A DNA stretch of 47,025 nt. Source: Butyricicoccus sp. Marseille-Q5471 (lineage in GTDB: Bacteria > Bacillota > Clostridia > Oscillospirales > Butyricicoccaceae). Positions 35,384 to 44,127 of this stretch are shown here, in pieces; positions within the stretch are counted from its first letter, which is position 1; every line of letters begins with the position of its first letter. The translations under genes were made by a program, and so were the position numbers. The notes beneath the pieces are model-generated. The model was not told the origin of the DNA, ran no database searches, and saw only the letters and a list, made by a program, of their open reading frames with translations. The stretch is taken from the NCBI RefSeq assembly GCF_951230135.1, contig NZ_CATNVC010000015.1, positions 1-47,025 of the forward strand, written 5' to 3'.

Positions 35384-36277
35384 TCATACCGGCTCACCTG
35401 TGGCAAAAGTGATGGCACGGCTATTGTTTTCGATTTTGGCACAGGTCGTTGCGCCGCCAAATTCCCCATCCAGTGTCCAAGGCACTTCGTTTTCAGATAA
35501 AAACTCAATGTGTGAAGTGCGAAAATAAGTGAATCTTGTTGAATCCACATTATGCGTCAGCAAGTCATTGACTAGCCACTGCAGTTCCATCGGAGATTCA
35601 AAGGGATAGACCAGCAGCACCTCATACAGCCCATCGTCCAACGCAACATTATCCGGGGTCAGCGCTTTAAAGCCTCCAACGGAAACGGAATTGGAGACCA
35701 TGCCGTAAATAAAATCATCTTCCAGAACTTCCCCATCACTTGTAATTTCAATATGATGCGTTTTGATATTCGTAAGCGATTTTACGCCTTCCATAATATA
35801 TGCAGCGCGTCCAAAAATATTTTTTGTTACTTGAGGCGTTGCGTAAGATGCCTCGGTAAATATGCCGAAAGCCGCAATATAGCTAAAAAAGCGATCGTTA
35901 AATCGTCCCACATCGAGCGCCTGCAAATGATCTCCCGCGGCGATCAGCGCAGCGTCGACAGGCGTTCTGGGAATGGACAGACTGGCCGCGAAGTCGTTTG
36001 TCGTCCCCGCGGGTACATAACCAAGAATGGGGCGAATCTCATTTTGCATCAGACCTGTCACTGTTTCATTGAGCGTACCGTCTCCGCCTGCGCAGACAAT
36101 CCGGTCAAACTCCCCTGCTCGTTCGCATGCAATGCGCGTCGCATCCTGTGCGCCCTGTGTAATATATACTGTTACGTCATAGCCTGCGTTTTGAAAAATC
36201 TCAATACACTCAATCGCTTTAGAGGCAATCTCTCCCCGACCGGCATGAGGATTGACGATCCAGAGCAGCTTTGGCAT
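35384..36277 (-). CDS. YegS/DagK-family lipid kinase
   Basis: 297 aa. The diacylglycerol kinase catalytic domain shows LLWIVNPHAGRGEIASKA, VCAGGDGTLNETVTGL (the GGDGT nucleotide loop) and ILGYVPAGTTNDFAASL. The C-terminal beta-sandwich (LDVGRFNDRFFSYIAAFG, EVPWTLDGEFGG) completes the fold. Members phosphorylate diacylglycerol or related lipids at the membrane, recycling lipid released by envelope synthesis. The exact lipid cannot be assigned. Confidence 0.92.
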   Translation of the reverse strand: MPKLLWIVNPHAGRGEIASKAIECIEIFQNAGYDVTVYITQGAQDATRIACERAGEFDRIVCAGGDGTLNETVTGLMQNEIRPILGYVPAGTTNDFAASLSIPRTPVDAALIAAGDHLQALDVGRFNDRFFSYIAAFGIFTEASYATPQVTKNIFGRAAYIMEGVKSLTNIKTHHIEITSDGEVLEDDFIYGMVSNSVSVGGFKALTPDNVALDDGLYEVLLVYPFESPMELQWLVNDLLTHNVDSTRFTYFRTSHIEFLSENEVPWTLDGEFGGATTCAKIENNSRAITFATGEPV

Positions 36278-36303
36278 CGGCGCACTTCCTTTCTGTCGCC
36301 TGT

Positions 36304-38211
36304 TTAAGAAATCAGTTCGCAGACTGCGTTGGCATATGCAACCGGATCATCAATCGGCATGCCTTCAATCAGCATTGCCTGCGTGTACAGAATATCTGCA
36401 TAGGTTGCCACCTGATCCGAGTTTTCGGCCTGCAGCGCGCACAGCTTGCGGAAAACCGGATGCTCGGCATTCAGCTCGAGTACGCGTTCCGCGCGCACAC
36501 GCTGGCTCTCGTCCATTGCCTGCTGATTGAGGACCTTTTCCATCTCCAACGTGACAGGGCCCTCGGCTCGCAGGCAGCACGGATGGCTCTTGAGCCGCCC
36601 GGTCAGCTCTACTTTGCTTACCTTACCGGTAAGTGCTTCGCCGAGCTTGCCAAGCAGACCTGCATTTTCTTCGGAAAGCTTCTTGATTTCTTCCTTTTCA
36701 TCTTCGCTTTCCAGGCCGAGATCGGCATCGGTAATGGACTTGAATTCTTTTTCATTGTACTTCGCCAGCATCTTGACGCAGAATTCATCAATATTATCGT
36801 CCAAGCAGAGCACTTCGTAACCCTTATCACAAAGTGTTTCCATCGCCGGAAGCAGCTTGATTTTCTCAACTGTCTCGCCGCAGGCGTAATAGATATACTT
36901 CTGTTCTTCCTTCATGCGGGAAACATATTCCGACAGGGTGACGAGTTTATCTTCACTCGTCGAATGGTACATCAGCAAATCCTGCAGCAATTCCTTATGC
37001 GCGCCGTACTCCGCGTAAGCACCATACTTGAGTTGACGGCCAAATGCCCTCCAGAACTGTTCGTAATTGTCTCGCTCGTCCTTCTGCATTTTGAGCAGTT
37101 CAGACTTGATTTTCTTTTCAATGCTCTGCGCAATCGCTTTCAGGTGACGATCGTGCTGCAGCATCTCGCGCGAAATATTCAGCGACAGATCCGCCGTGTC
37201 CACCATACCACGGACAAAGCTGAAATGATCCGGCAGCAAATCAGCACACTTATCCATAATCAACACACCGTTTGAATAGAGCTGCAAGCCCTTCTCATAG
37301 TCCTTTGTGTAGTAATCCATCGAAGCGTGCGACGGGATAAACAGCATTGCCGTATAAGTTACCGCGCCCTCAGTGCTTGTATGAATGTGCCGCAGCGGCG
37401 CCTGATAATCATAGAACTTAGTGCGGTAAAACGCATTGTAATCCTCATCCGAAAGCTCGCTTTTAGACTTCTTCCAAATCGGAACCATGGAATTGAGTGT
37501 GGAGTTCTCGGTATACTCCTCCCACTCAGGCTGATAGTCCTCGCCAGCATCAGCCGGTTTATCCTTCATGCGGCTTTTGATCATATCCATTTTGATTGGA
37601 TAGCGAATGTAATCCGAGTACTTCTTGACCAGAGACTGGATGTGATACGACTCCAGAAACTCATCATAGTTCTCATTTTCTGTATTTTCCTTGATAGTCA
37701 GCGTAATACGCGTGCCATTGTCAGATTTTTCGCAGGGGGTAATGACATATCCCGCCGCACCGTCCGACTCCCAACGGTTGGCTTCTTCACTTCCGATTGC
37801 GCGGGACACCACCTCAACATGGCTGGCGACCATAAACGCTGCGTAAAATCCAACACCAAACTGACCGATAATATCAATATCGTCCTGCTTTCCGTTCTCC
37901 TGCTTAAATGCCAGCGACCCAGAGCGTGCAATGGTACCCAGATTGCTTTCCATTTCGTCTGCCGTCATGCCACAACCGTGATCCTCAATAACAAACTTAC
38001 GATTCTCTTTGTCCAGCGTCAGCTCAATCGGCAGGCTGTCGCGTGTGATGCCGGTTTTTCCCTCTTGCATTGCGTTATAGTAAAGCTTGTCGGTAGCGTC
38101 TGACGCATTGGAAATCAGTTCACGCAGAAAAATTTCCTTATGCGTATAAATCGAATTAATCATCAAATCCAGCAGGCGCTTGGATTCCGCCTTAAACTGC
38201 TTCTTTGCCAT
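36304..38211 (-). CDS. htpG: Hsp90-family chaperone HtpG
   Basis: 635 aa. The GHKL ATPase domain has LISNASDATDKLYY, IEDHGCGMTADEM and GQFGVGFYAAFMVA. The middle domain contains NLNISREMLQHD and the C-terminal dimerisation domain ends VCELIS; these are all HtpG landmarks. It assists folding of client proteins under stress. A CIRCE-like element and a sigma-A promoter precede it, so it appears to be in the HrcA regulon here. Confidence 0.97.
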   Translation of the reverse strand: MAKKQFKAESKRLLDLMINSIYTHKEIFLRELISNASDATDKLYYNAMQEGKTGITRDSLPIELTLDKENRKFVIEDHGCGMTADEMESNLGTIARSGSLAFKQENGKQDDIDIIGQFGVGFYAAFMVASHVEVVSRAIGSEEANRWESDGAAGYVITPCEKSDNGTRITLTIKENTENENYDEFLESYHIQSLVKKYSDYIRYPIKMDMIKSRMKDKPADAGEDYQPEWEEYTENSTLNSMVPIWKKSKSELSDEDYNAFYRTKFYDYQAPLRHIHTSTEGAVTYTAMLFIPSHASMDYYTKDYEKGLQLYSNGVLIMDKCADLLPDHFSFVRGMVDTADLSLNISREMLQHDRHLKAIAQSIEKKIKSELLKMQKDERDNYEQFWRAFGRQLKYGAYAEYGAHKELLQDLLMYHSTSEDKLVTLSEYVSRMKEEQKYIYYACGETVEKIKLLPAMETLCDKGYEVLCLDDNIDEFCVKMLAKYNEKEFKSITDADLGLESEDEKEEIKKLSEENAGLLGKLGEALTGKVSKVELTGRLKSHPCCLRAEGPVTLEMEKVLNQQAMDESQRVRAERVLELNAEHPVFRKLCALQAENSDQVATYADILYTQAMLIEGMPIDDPVAYANAVCELIS

Positions 38212-38239
38212 CGCTTTTACACCTCTATGTTATTTTAGA

Positions 38240-38266
38240 TTAGCACTCCATCTCATCGAGTGCCAA
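38240..38266. promoter_or_regulatory. CIRCE operator of htpG (one mismatch)
   Basis: TTAGCACTC-N9-GAGTGCCAA differs from the CIRCE consensus at one base (C for T in the right arm). It lies between the htpG -10 box (38274-38279) and the start codon at 38211, the same geometry as at groES. Confidence 0.88.
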
Positions 38267-38273
38267 TATTGAT

Positions 38274-38302
38274 ATGATAATCCGAAATTGCTGAAAAATC
38301 AA
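38274..38302 (-). promoter_or_regulatory. Promoter of htpG
   Basis: Minus strand: TTGATT (complement of 38297-38302), 17-bp spacer, TATCAT (complement of 38274-38279). The CIRCE begins 8 bp downstream. Confidence 0.75.
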
Positions 38303-38344
38303 GACCGGAACGCAAAATTCACCTTTTGTTCAAATTCTACGCAA

Positions 38345-38383
38345 GAAACGACCGCCCCTCGCTTGCAGAGGGGCGGTCGTTTC
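38345..38383 (-). terminator. Strong hairpin terminator after the AI-2E permease gene
   Basis: GAAACGACCGCCCCTC, 7-nt loop, GAGGGGCGGTCGTTTC: a perfect 16-bp stem 15 bp beyond the permease stop (38398). It also separates it from the htpG promoter. Confidence 0.8.
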
Positions 38384-38397
38384 GATACCCAATTCGG

Positions 38398-39561
38398 TTA
38401 CTTAATTTTATCTTCGTCAACGCGGCGCTGCTCGATGCGCTTGCGTACCGCTTCACGCATCAGTGTGTAGACGACCGAAAAAATAGGAATGGCAAAAATC
38501 ATGCCTACAATACCGGCCATGCTCGCGCCCAACGTTACAGCGGCAAGCACCCAAATCGACGGCAGGCCGACGGAGCCACCTACCACGCGCGGGTAAATGA
38601 AGTTGCCCTCAATCTGCTGCAGCACCAAAAAGAGCACAAGAAACCAAAGTGCCTGCATAGGATTGATGATAAAAATCAGCAGCGCACCTACAATGCAGCC
38701 GATAAACGCACCGAATATAGGAATCAACGCGGTAACCGCAATGAGTACCGCCACCATCAGCGCGTACGGCATGTTCAAAATCGACATGCTGATGAAAAAC
38801 ATCATGCCAAGAATAAACGCCTCGAGACACTGGCCGGACAGGAAACTATTAAACGAGGACGAAGTAAGGCGGCAGACCTCAAGCATCCAGTCGACAGGCT
38901 TTTCGGGAAAAAAGGAATAGCACAACCTACGGAACTGCCGGCTTAGCGTATCCTTCTGAGTCAGGATATAAATTGCGAAAATCAGTCCAATAAATGCATT
39001 GGCGACGCCGCTGATTGCACTACTTGCGAAGTTAAATGTGTTGCTCAGGAAATTCGTGTTCTGCAGGAAATTTACGATGCCCTCTCCAATGTCACGCCAG
39101 TTGATATTGAGCCAGCTTTCTTTCAGAGAAGCTACCTCATTTGCAAACATCGGAAGCGACTCACCGATTTGATCCAGCCACTCCGGCACACGAACGCGAG
39201 CAACCGCCAACTCTGAGCCGATTGCCGAAATGGAATTATACAGTTCAGGCACGACCATAAACAGAACCACAACGATCACGCCAAAAACAACAGTCAGCGT
39301 AAGAATCAAGCTCAAAACACGCTTCATTTTGCGTAGTTTCCGGCTGATCTTTTGTCCCGAAAACAGCTTCTTTTCAAAAAAGCGCATCGGCACATTTAAA
39401 ATAAATGCCAGACAAGCACCAATTAGGAAGGGTGCCAACAGGCGCAGGAAATACCGCAGTACCGCTAATACCATGCTGATATTTTGCAAACACACATAGA
39501 ATAAGACAGTAAATGCAATCAGCAGCATAATTTGTTTGATGTTTTCTTTATTAAAGTTCAA
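38398..39561 (-). CDS. AI-2E family transporter (PerM/YdiK-like permease)
   Basis: 387 aa with seven to eight spans. The hairpin FLRLLAPFLIGACLAFILNVP near the N-terminus and the block IQQIEGNFIYPRVVGGSVGL-P near residue 320 are the family signatures (here LQQIEGNFIYPRVVGGSVGL). Members export diverse solutes, AI-2 in the founding case, or act as Na+/H+ antiporters. The substrate is not predictable. It forms a single-gene unit. Confidence 0.9.
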   Translation of the reverse strand: MNFNKENIKQIMLLIAFTVLFYVCLQNISMVLAVLRYFLRLLAPFLIGACLAFILNVPMRFFEKKLFSGQKISRKLRKMKRVLSLILTLTVVFGVIVVVLFMVVPELYNSISAIGSELAVARVRVPEWLDQIGESLPMFANEVASLKESWLNINWRDIGEGIVNFLQNTNFLSNTFNFASSAISGVANAFIGLIFAIYILTQKDTLSRQFRRLCYSFFPEKPVDWMLEVCRLTSSSFNSFLSGQCLEAFILGMMFFISMSILNMPYALMVAVLIAVTALIPIFGAFIGCIVGALLIFIINPMQALWFLVLFLVLQQIEGNFIYPRVVGGSVGLPSIWVLAAVTLGASMAGIVGMIFAIPIFSVVYTLMREAVRKRIEQRRVDEDKIK

Positions 39562-39657
39562 CGTCGTAGCCTCTTTACAAATTAGTAATCTTATCTAATC
39601 ATGTTTTTTGTGCCCAGTCAAGCGAACACTTTGTAATATTTTTGTAAAGGCGGTCGA

Positions 39658-41460
39658 TTAAGCAAGCAGCGACTCCATCTCATCAAGCAACTGATTAAAC
39701 AGCATAATGGCATCGGAAATCGGTGTAGGGGTTGACATATCGACCCCCGCCCCGCGCAGCAGGGTAATCGGGTCAGTCGAACAGCCACCGGATAGGAAGT
39801 GCAGATAATCCTTAACGCCGCTTTCGTCCTCCTGTAAAATGCGTGTCGATAGCGCTATCGCCGCCGCATAGCCCGTTGCATATTGGTAGACATAATAATT
39901 GTAGTAGAAATGCGGGATTCTGGCCCACTCCACCGCAATCTGCTCATCCACGATCATGTCCGGACCGTAATACTGTACATTTAATTTTCGGTAAAGCGCA
40001 CACAGCGCATCTGCGGTTATGCCCTCTCCGCGCTGCGCCATTTCATTAACGGCAAGCTCAAATTCCGCAAACATGGTCTGACGATACAGCGTTCCGCGGA
40101 ATTGCTCCAAAAAATGATTGATAAGGTAGGCGCGCGTCCGCTGATCCTTTGTCACAGAAAGCAGGTGCTGCATCAGCAACGCTTCATTGCAGGTAGAGGC
40201 TACCTCCGCTACAAAAATCACATAGTCCGAATAAACGGTCGGCTGTGTTTTGTTCGACAGATAAGAATGGATTGCATGTCCCATCTCATGCACCAGCGTG
40301 AAAACATCATCCAGCGTACCGTTAAAGTTCAGCAGGACAAAGGGATGCACCCGTGCGCCGGACGAATAAGCGCCCGAACGCTTCCCTTGGTTTTCGTACA
40401 CATCAATCCAGCCCTTGTTAAAGCCTTCACGCAGAATCGCGCCATATTCCTTGCCGAGCGGTGCCAACGCTTTGAGCGCCAGTTCCTTTGCCTGCTCGAA
40501 AGTAAAGGTCATCTCTACATCTTTGACGACAGGGACAAATAAATCATACATGTGCAGTCCATCCAGCCCCAACAAGCGGCGACGCAGACCAACATATCGA
40601 TGCATAGGCGCCATGTTTTGATGCACTGTCTCAATTAAATTATGATAAATTTCAACAGGCACTTCCGTTCCGTCAAGTGCTGCATCGAGTGTTGTTGCAT
40701 AGTGCCTAGTCTGCGCAAAAAACAACAGCTGCTTCATTTGCGATGCGAGCACCGCAGCCGAAGTATTGCGAAACTGCTCATACTCCCGATAGAGCGACTC
40801 GAAAGCCGCCTTTCGCAGCACGCGGTCTGCCGATTGCATCAGCGGAATATACGTGCCATGTGTGACCGGATGCTGCTTTCCCTCTGCATCTGTCGCGTCG
40901 TCAAACCGCATATCCGCATCATTGAGCATAGAGAATATCTCATCAGGAGATTGTGCCATCTCGCCTGCTGCCGCGAGCAGTGCCTCCTCTTTGTCCGACA
41001 GAACATGCGCCCGACGGCGGCGGATACGGTTTAAGCTCAGCCGGTATCGCTCCAACTCCGGCACTTCCTGATAGAATTGTTCTAAAACACCCTCATCGAT
41101 TGCCATCAGCTCCGGTGTTTCAAACGCGGTTGCGCTTTGCAATTCAACGACAAAACGTGTTACCTGCGCCGTCATCTCCTGATAGGCTGCCACGCGGGTA
41201 TCCTCATCACTGCGTCGTTGCGCATAGTTTGCCAGTGCATCCACCGCCAAGCTGATTTCATCATCCAGCTCCAAAAATTCAAGCAAGGTTTTTCCGCTCT
41301 CTGACAGCCGTCCACGGTAGCAAGCTGCCTGCTGCGTATAGGATTTTGCACGAGCGAGCTCCGCGCGCCACGCATCATCCGTTGCAAAAATATCATTAAT
41401 CGCCCACTTATCCTGCGAATCCACTTCGCTGCGAGCCCGAATGGTATGATTTTGTTGCAT
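39658..41460 (-). CDS. pepF: Oligoendopeptidase F (M3B metallopeptidase)
   Basis: 600 aa. The zinc site HEMGHAIHSY (HExxH) lies near residue 387, followed by the third ligand region VAEVASTCNEALLMQHLL. Helical N-terminal domain and the C-terminal YNYYVYQYATGYAAAIALS block agree with the PepF/M3 family. The enzyme cleaves peptides of about 7-17 residues in the cytoplasm. It is monocistronic, with a roughly 260-bp upstream region shared with the divergent zinc-ribbon gene. Confidence 0.95.
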   Translation of the reverse strand: MQQNHTIRARSEVDSQDKWAINDIFATDDAWRAELARAKSYTQQAACYRGRLSESGKTLLEFLELDDEISLAVDALANYAQRRSDEDTRVAAYQEMTAQVTRFVVELQSATAFETPELMAIDEGVLEQFYQEVPELERYRLSLNRIRRRRAHVLSDKEEALLAAAGEMAQSPDEIFSMLNDADMRFDDATDAEGKQHPVTHGTYIPLMQSADRVLRKAAFESLYREYEQFRNTSAAVLASQMKQLLFFAQTRHYATTLDAALDGTEVPVEIYHNLIETVHQNMAPMHRYVGLRRRLLGLDGLHMYDLFVPVVKDVEMTFTFEQAKELALKALAPLGKEYGAILREGFNKGWIDVYENQGKRSGAYSSGARVHPFVLLNFNGTLDDVFTLVHEMGHAIHSYLSNKTQPTVYSDYVIFVAEVASTCNEALLMQHLLSVTKDQRTRAYLINHFLEQFRGTLYRQTMFAEFELAVNEMAQRGEGITADALCALYRKLNVQYYGPDMIVDEQIAVEWARIPHFYYNYYVYQYATGYAAAIALSTRILQEDESGVKDYLHFLSGGCSTDPITLLRGAGVDMSTPTPISDAIMLFNQLLDEMESLLA

Positions 41461-41645
41461 CTGTTTTCCCTTTCTGTTCTAATCTGTAATGTAATCATCA
41501 TACTACCAAAGGCGCGTACATACAACCGTTAGCATTTATATGGTGCTTCGCTGTTAGATAAGATTGTATGCACAGAAATATTTTGCCCAATCCTTTAAAT
41601 GATACATCAGAAAAATTTTAACTTTATAATATTTTCACGTTCTTA

Positions 41646-41674
41646 TTGACTTTAGGCTAAAATAACGATATACT
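41646..41674 (+). promoter_or_regulatory. Promoter of the zinc-ribbon gene
   Basis: TTGACT (41646-41651), 17-bp spacer, TATACT (41669-41674), about 45 bp before the ATG at 41720. The rest of 41461-41645 is AT-rich and shows no other recognisable element. Confidence 0.75.
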
Positions 41675-41719
41675 TTAAACAATCGCACGGGTTGCGAACT
41701 AATTTTAAAGAGGTATCTC

Positions 41720-41998
41720 ATGTTCCAAGACAAAACAATCGTCTGCAAAGACTGCGGTCAGGAGTTCATTTTCACCGCAAAAGAGCAGGAATTCTACGCA
41801 GAGAAGGGTTTCGATAACGAGCCCCAGCGCTGCAAGCCCTGCCGTGACGCTCGCAAGGCAAACTCCAATCGCGGTGGCCGCAGCAGCGAACGCCAGATGT
41901 TTGATGCTGTGTGTTCCGAATGCGGCAAACCCTGCAAGGTTCCCTTCCAGCCCCGCAACGACCGTCCTATCTACTGCAGCGATTGCTTCCGCAGATAA
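41720..41998 (+). CDS. Zinc-ribbon protein with two CxxC/CxxC modules
   Basis: 92 aa. N-terminal module CKDCGQEFIFTAKEQEFYAE with CKPCRDAR is a probable zinc-binding ribbon (zinc-ribbon_11/PF13451 type). The second module CSECGKPCKVPFQPRNDRPI then YCSDCF is the CxxC_CxxC_SSSS-like type seen in small proteins of Clostridia and Bacteroidetes. A basic linker (KANSNRGGRSS) joins them. RNA or DNA binding is plausible but unproven. It has its own promoter and terminator. Confidence 0.85.
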   Translation: MFQDKTIVCKDCGQEFIFTAKEQEFYAEKGFDNEPQRCKPCRDARKANSNRGGRSSERQMFDAVCSECGKPCKVPFQPRNDRPIYCSDCFRR

Positions 41999-42012
41999 AT
42001 AAAGTCGAAATC

Positions 42013-42042
42013 AGTACGTCCCTTTCGGGGCGTACTTTTTTT
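42013..42042 (+). terminator. Terminator after the zinc-ribbon gene
   Basis: AGTACGTCCC, loop TTTC, GGGGCGTACT followed by TTTTTTT. Standard intrinsic terminator. Confidence 0.88.
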
Positions 42043-42084
42043 CATTTTTATAGAAAACGCCACTAAAATGCCACAAAAATGCCA

Positions 42085-42116
42085 CAAAAAAAGACGGAAC
42101 CGCTACAGTTCCGTCC
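42085..42116 (-). terminator. Terminator after the split membrane-protein gene
   Basis: Minus strand: GACGGAAC, 7-nt loop, GTTCCGTC followed by eight T. Two direct copies of AAAATGCCAC sit beside it at 42065-42085. Confidence 0.85.
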
Positions 42117-42153
42117 AAAGTTTCCGCATGCGGCTCGCCAATTTAGAATATCG

Positions 42154-42545
42154 TTACTCCCGTGATTGAAGGCAGAGAATATCCCATAATCGCAGAACGC
42201 CGGCTAACAGCACCATTCCGCTAGCGAGCAAGTTCACCTGTTTGGACATGCATTTTTGTGCAGTATCTGCCGGAGTCTTAGCTGCCTTTGCTGTGGCCTG
42301 ATAAAAATATACCAGCGAGTTTAGAATTAGCAGACTCGCAAACAGTTTGAGTGCAAACACATTTGATGCAGCACTTGACTTGACTTGCCTTGGGCGGCGC
42401 ACTGAATTTGATGCCCCTGCTCTGTTATCACACCATAGGAAATCAACACTCCGGTAACAATCAGCAGAATATGCCACTGCGCTTCTGAAATCTGCTGCAT
42501 CTGCAAATTTGCCTGGTTTGCAGCCTCGGTCGAATCCAAAGACAT
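42154..42545 (-). pseudogene. Small three-span membrane protein split by an extra pentanucleotide
   Basis: Starts at ATG 42545 (AGGAG 7 nt upstream): MSLDSTEAANQANLQMQQIS, then span 1 (WHILLIVTGVLISYGVI) up to QCAAQGKS. Here three tandem CAAGT copies (ACTTG on the plus strand, 42373-42387) shift the frame. With two copies the frame continues as KSSAASNVFALKLFASLLIL (span 2), then VNLLASGMVLLAGVLRLWDI (span 3) to the stop at 42154. Read as written, the first frame ends after 72 residues. The intact protein would be about 128 aa. I recognise no family. The copy number makes it either a mutation or a phase-variable switch. Confidence 0.7.
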
Positions 42546-42660
42546 AACCACTCCTCCCCTCTCACCAGTAGCATATTCTTGCCGCTCGCGATTATGCTGG
42601 CAAAACGCGCTGCGGCTTCATATACTATACTATCATCTTTCAGAAAGAGAGGTGATATAT

Positions 42661-42777
42661 ATGTTATGCTGTATTCGCTGTCCCAGCTTCTTATGCTGCC
42701 ATCCATGCCGATTTGGCTGTTGTCTATGCAACGGAAGATATTGCTGCAGACGCTGCAGACGCTGCAGACATCGATAA
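42661..42777 (+). CDS. 38-aa peptide with 13 cysteines
   Basis: MLCCIRCPSFLCCHPCRFGC then CLCNGRYCCRRCRRCRRHR-like end (CCRRCRRCRHR). AGAGAGGTGA gives a ribosome binding site 6-8 nt before the ATG, and an intrinsic terminator follows 15 bp after the stop. A longer overlapping frame without Cys exists, but its start lacks a site. The Cys/Arg-rich composition suggests a metallothionein-like, spore-layer or antimicrobial-type peptide; none can be shown. The 3' end is built from three copies of CTGCAGACG. Confidence 0.55.
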   Translation: MLCCIRCPSFLCCHPCRFGCCLCNGRYCCRRCRRCRHR

Positions 42778-42792
42778 TGATCACGTAACACA

Positions 42793-42822
42793 AGGCCGAG
42801 GAGGAATCCTCGGCCTATTTTA
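42793..42822 (+). terminator. Terminator after the Cys-rich peptide gene
   Basis: AGGCCGAGGA, loop GGAA, TCCTCGGCCT followed by ATTTTAAT. The perfect 10-bp stem supports a real short transcription unit upstream. Confidence 0.8.
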
Positions 42823-42859
42823 ATATATTGCGATATTCCTTAGTTTGCGGATGATATCT

Positions 42860-44125
42860 CTATTCAGGTGAAGATAGATGACAGTCGGCAGGATTGCTTC
42901 CCTCACTCTTTTGGAATTCACCCGCCCATTCAAACGCTTTCTTCGACAGAATGACTGCAATCACCTCATTGATGACAGCAGCTGCGGCAATCGTTCCCTG
43001 GATGATTTGCGCACATTCCGGCGCTGGGCCGCTCAGCACCGATACGGCAATCCCGGTAAAAACCAAAGAAACGCCAGAATGCGGCAGCAAAGTGAGGCCC
43101 AGATATTTTCTGACCGTATCCGGCGCATGTGTGACGCGTGCGCCCAAATATGCGCCGCCATACTTGCCGGCCGCTCGCGCCAAGATATAAACAGCAGTAA
43201 AGAGACCCGCGCCGAGAATCAAATGATAATCCAACGGCGCGCCGAGGTTCAGAATAACCACGACCATTGAAAAGCCTAGAATGGGCTGAAAATATGACAT
43301 GATTTCTTCCAACCGTTCCGGTGATATCATGTTAGCAAAAGCAGTAGAAAAAGCCATACCAATCAGCATGAAATTCAGCACCGACTTTTGAAATAACAGT
43401 GCATTGACCATGAGTCCAATGCCGGCTGAAAGCAGCAGCGTTCCTATCAGGCAAAGCAGCGTTACCCGTTTGGATGTTTTTTTCTTGAGGAGAACGCCTG
43501 CCAGCAATCCAACAACAGCTCCGATAGCCAGCGGAAGCACTATCACAAGCGCAATCATGTAGACCGGCAGTTTTTTTGTTGGTACCGTTGCAGAAACGAC
43601 GGAAATAACAGAAAAGAATACCGCAACTCCCACCATATCATCCAATGCTGCCATAGGAATGAGCGTACGTGTAACCGGTCCATCCGTTTGAAATTCATTG
43701 ACGATTGACAATGCAGGTGCCGGAGCCGTGGCAAGGGCAATACCACCGAAAATCGCTGCAAGATAGAGCGGTATGTCAGAAAGCCAAAACACTACGCCAA
43801 ATACGAGTGTGACCACTAGGAACGTTCCAAGCGACTGTGTGAGCGTCGTTATTATAATCTGGGCACCGGATCTTTTAATCTTCTTCCAAACCAGTTCCGT
43901 GCCGATCATCAAGCCGACAGCACACTCTAACACGTGTACGGACGTTTGATACCACGCTGTTTCTAAAACAGCATTATCAAGCAAACCCAGTGCATGTGGT
44001 CCGAGCAGCATTCCTGCAAGCAGCCATCCCAAAATAGCCGGCAATTTGATTTTGGAAACCAGTTTGCCTACCAGAAAGGCGATGCCAATCGCTGCTGCAA
44101 GTCGCAAAATCAACAAAATATTCAT
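42860..44125 (-). CDS. CPA2-family cation:proton antiporter (KefB/NapA-like)
   Basis: 421 aa with 12-13 spans. The N-terminal half has KLPAILGWLLAGMLLGPHAL. The core motif is GIALATAPAPALSIVNEFQ and then RTLIPMAALDDMVGVAVFF, with the adjacent aspartates (LDD) that carry cations and protons in CPA2 antiporters. There is no C-terminal TrkA-N regulatory domain. It exchanges Na+ or K+ for H+ at the membrane. It starts 2 bp after the tetR stop, so expression is probably induced through that repressor. Confidence 0.9.
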   Translation of the reverse strand: MNILLILRLAAAIGIAFLVGKLVSKIKLPAILGWLLAGMLLGPHALGLLDNAVLETAWYQTSVHVLECAVGLMIGTELVWKKIKRSGAQIIITTLTQSLGTFLVVTLVFGVVFWLSDIPLYLAAIFGGIALATAPAPALSIVNEFQTDGPVTRTLIPMAALDDMVGVAVFFSVISVVSATVPTKKLPVYMIALVIVLPLAIGAVVGLLAGVLLKKKTSKRVTLLCLIGTLLLSAGIGLMVNALLFQKSVLNFMLIGMAFSTAFANMISPERLEEIMSYFQPILGFSMVVVILNLGAPLDYHLILGAGLFTAVYILARAAGKYGGAYLGARVTHAPDTVRKYLGLTLLPHSGVSLVFTGIAVSVLSGPAPECAQIIQGTIAAAAVINEVIAVILSKKAFEWAGEFQKSEGSNPADCHLSSPE

Positions 44126-44127
44126 CG

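Noticed and set aside
42065-42085. Two adjacent AAAATGCCAC copies as start of a CRISPR-like or iteron array
   Set aside because: Only two short copies without spacers beside a terminator. No further units nearby.
42461-42793. 110-aa minus-strand frame covering the Cys peptide gene
   Set aside because: It crosses the divergent promoter region and the start of the split membrane protein in another frame. Its low-complexity CSVCSVCSN is just the antisense of the CTGCAGACG repeats.
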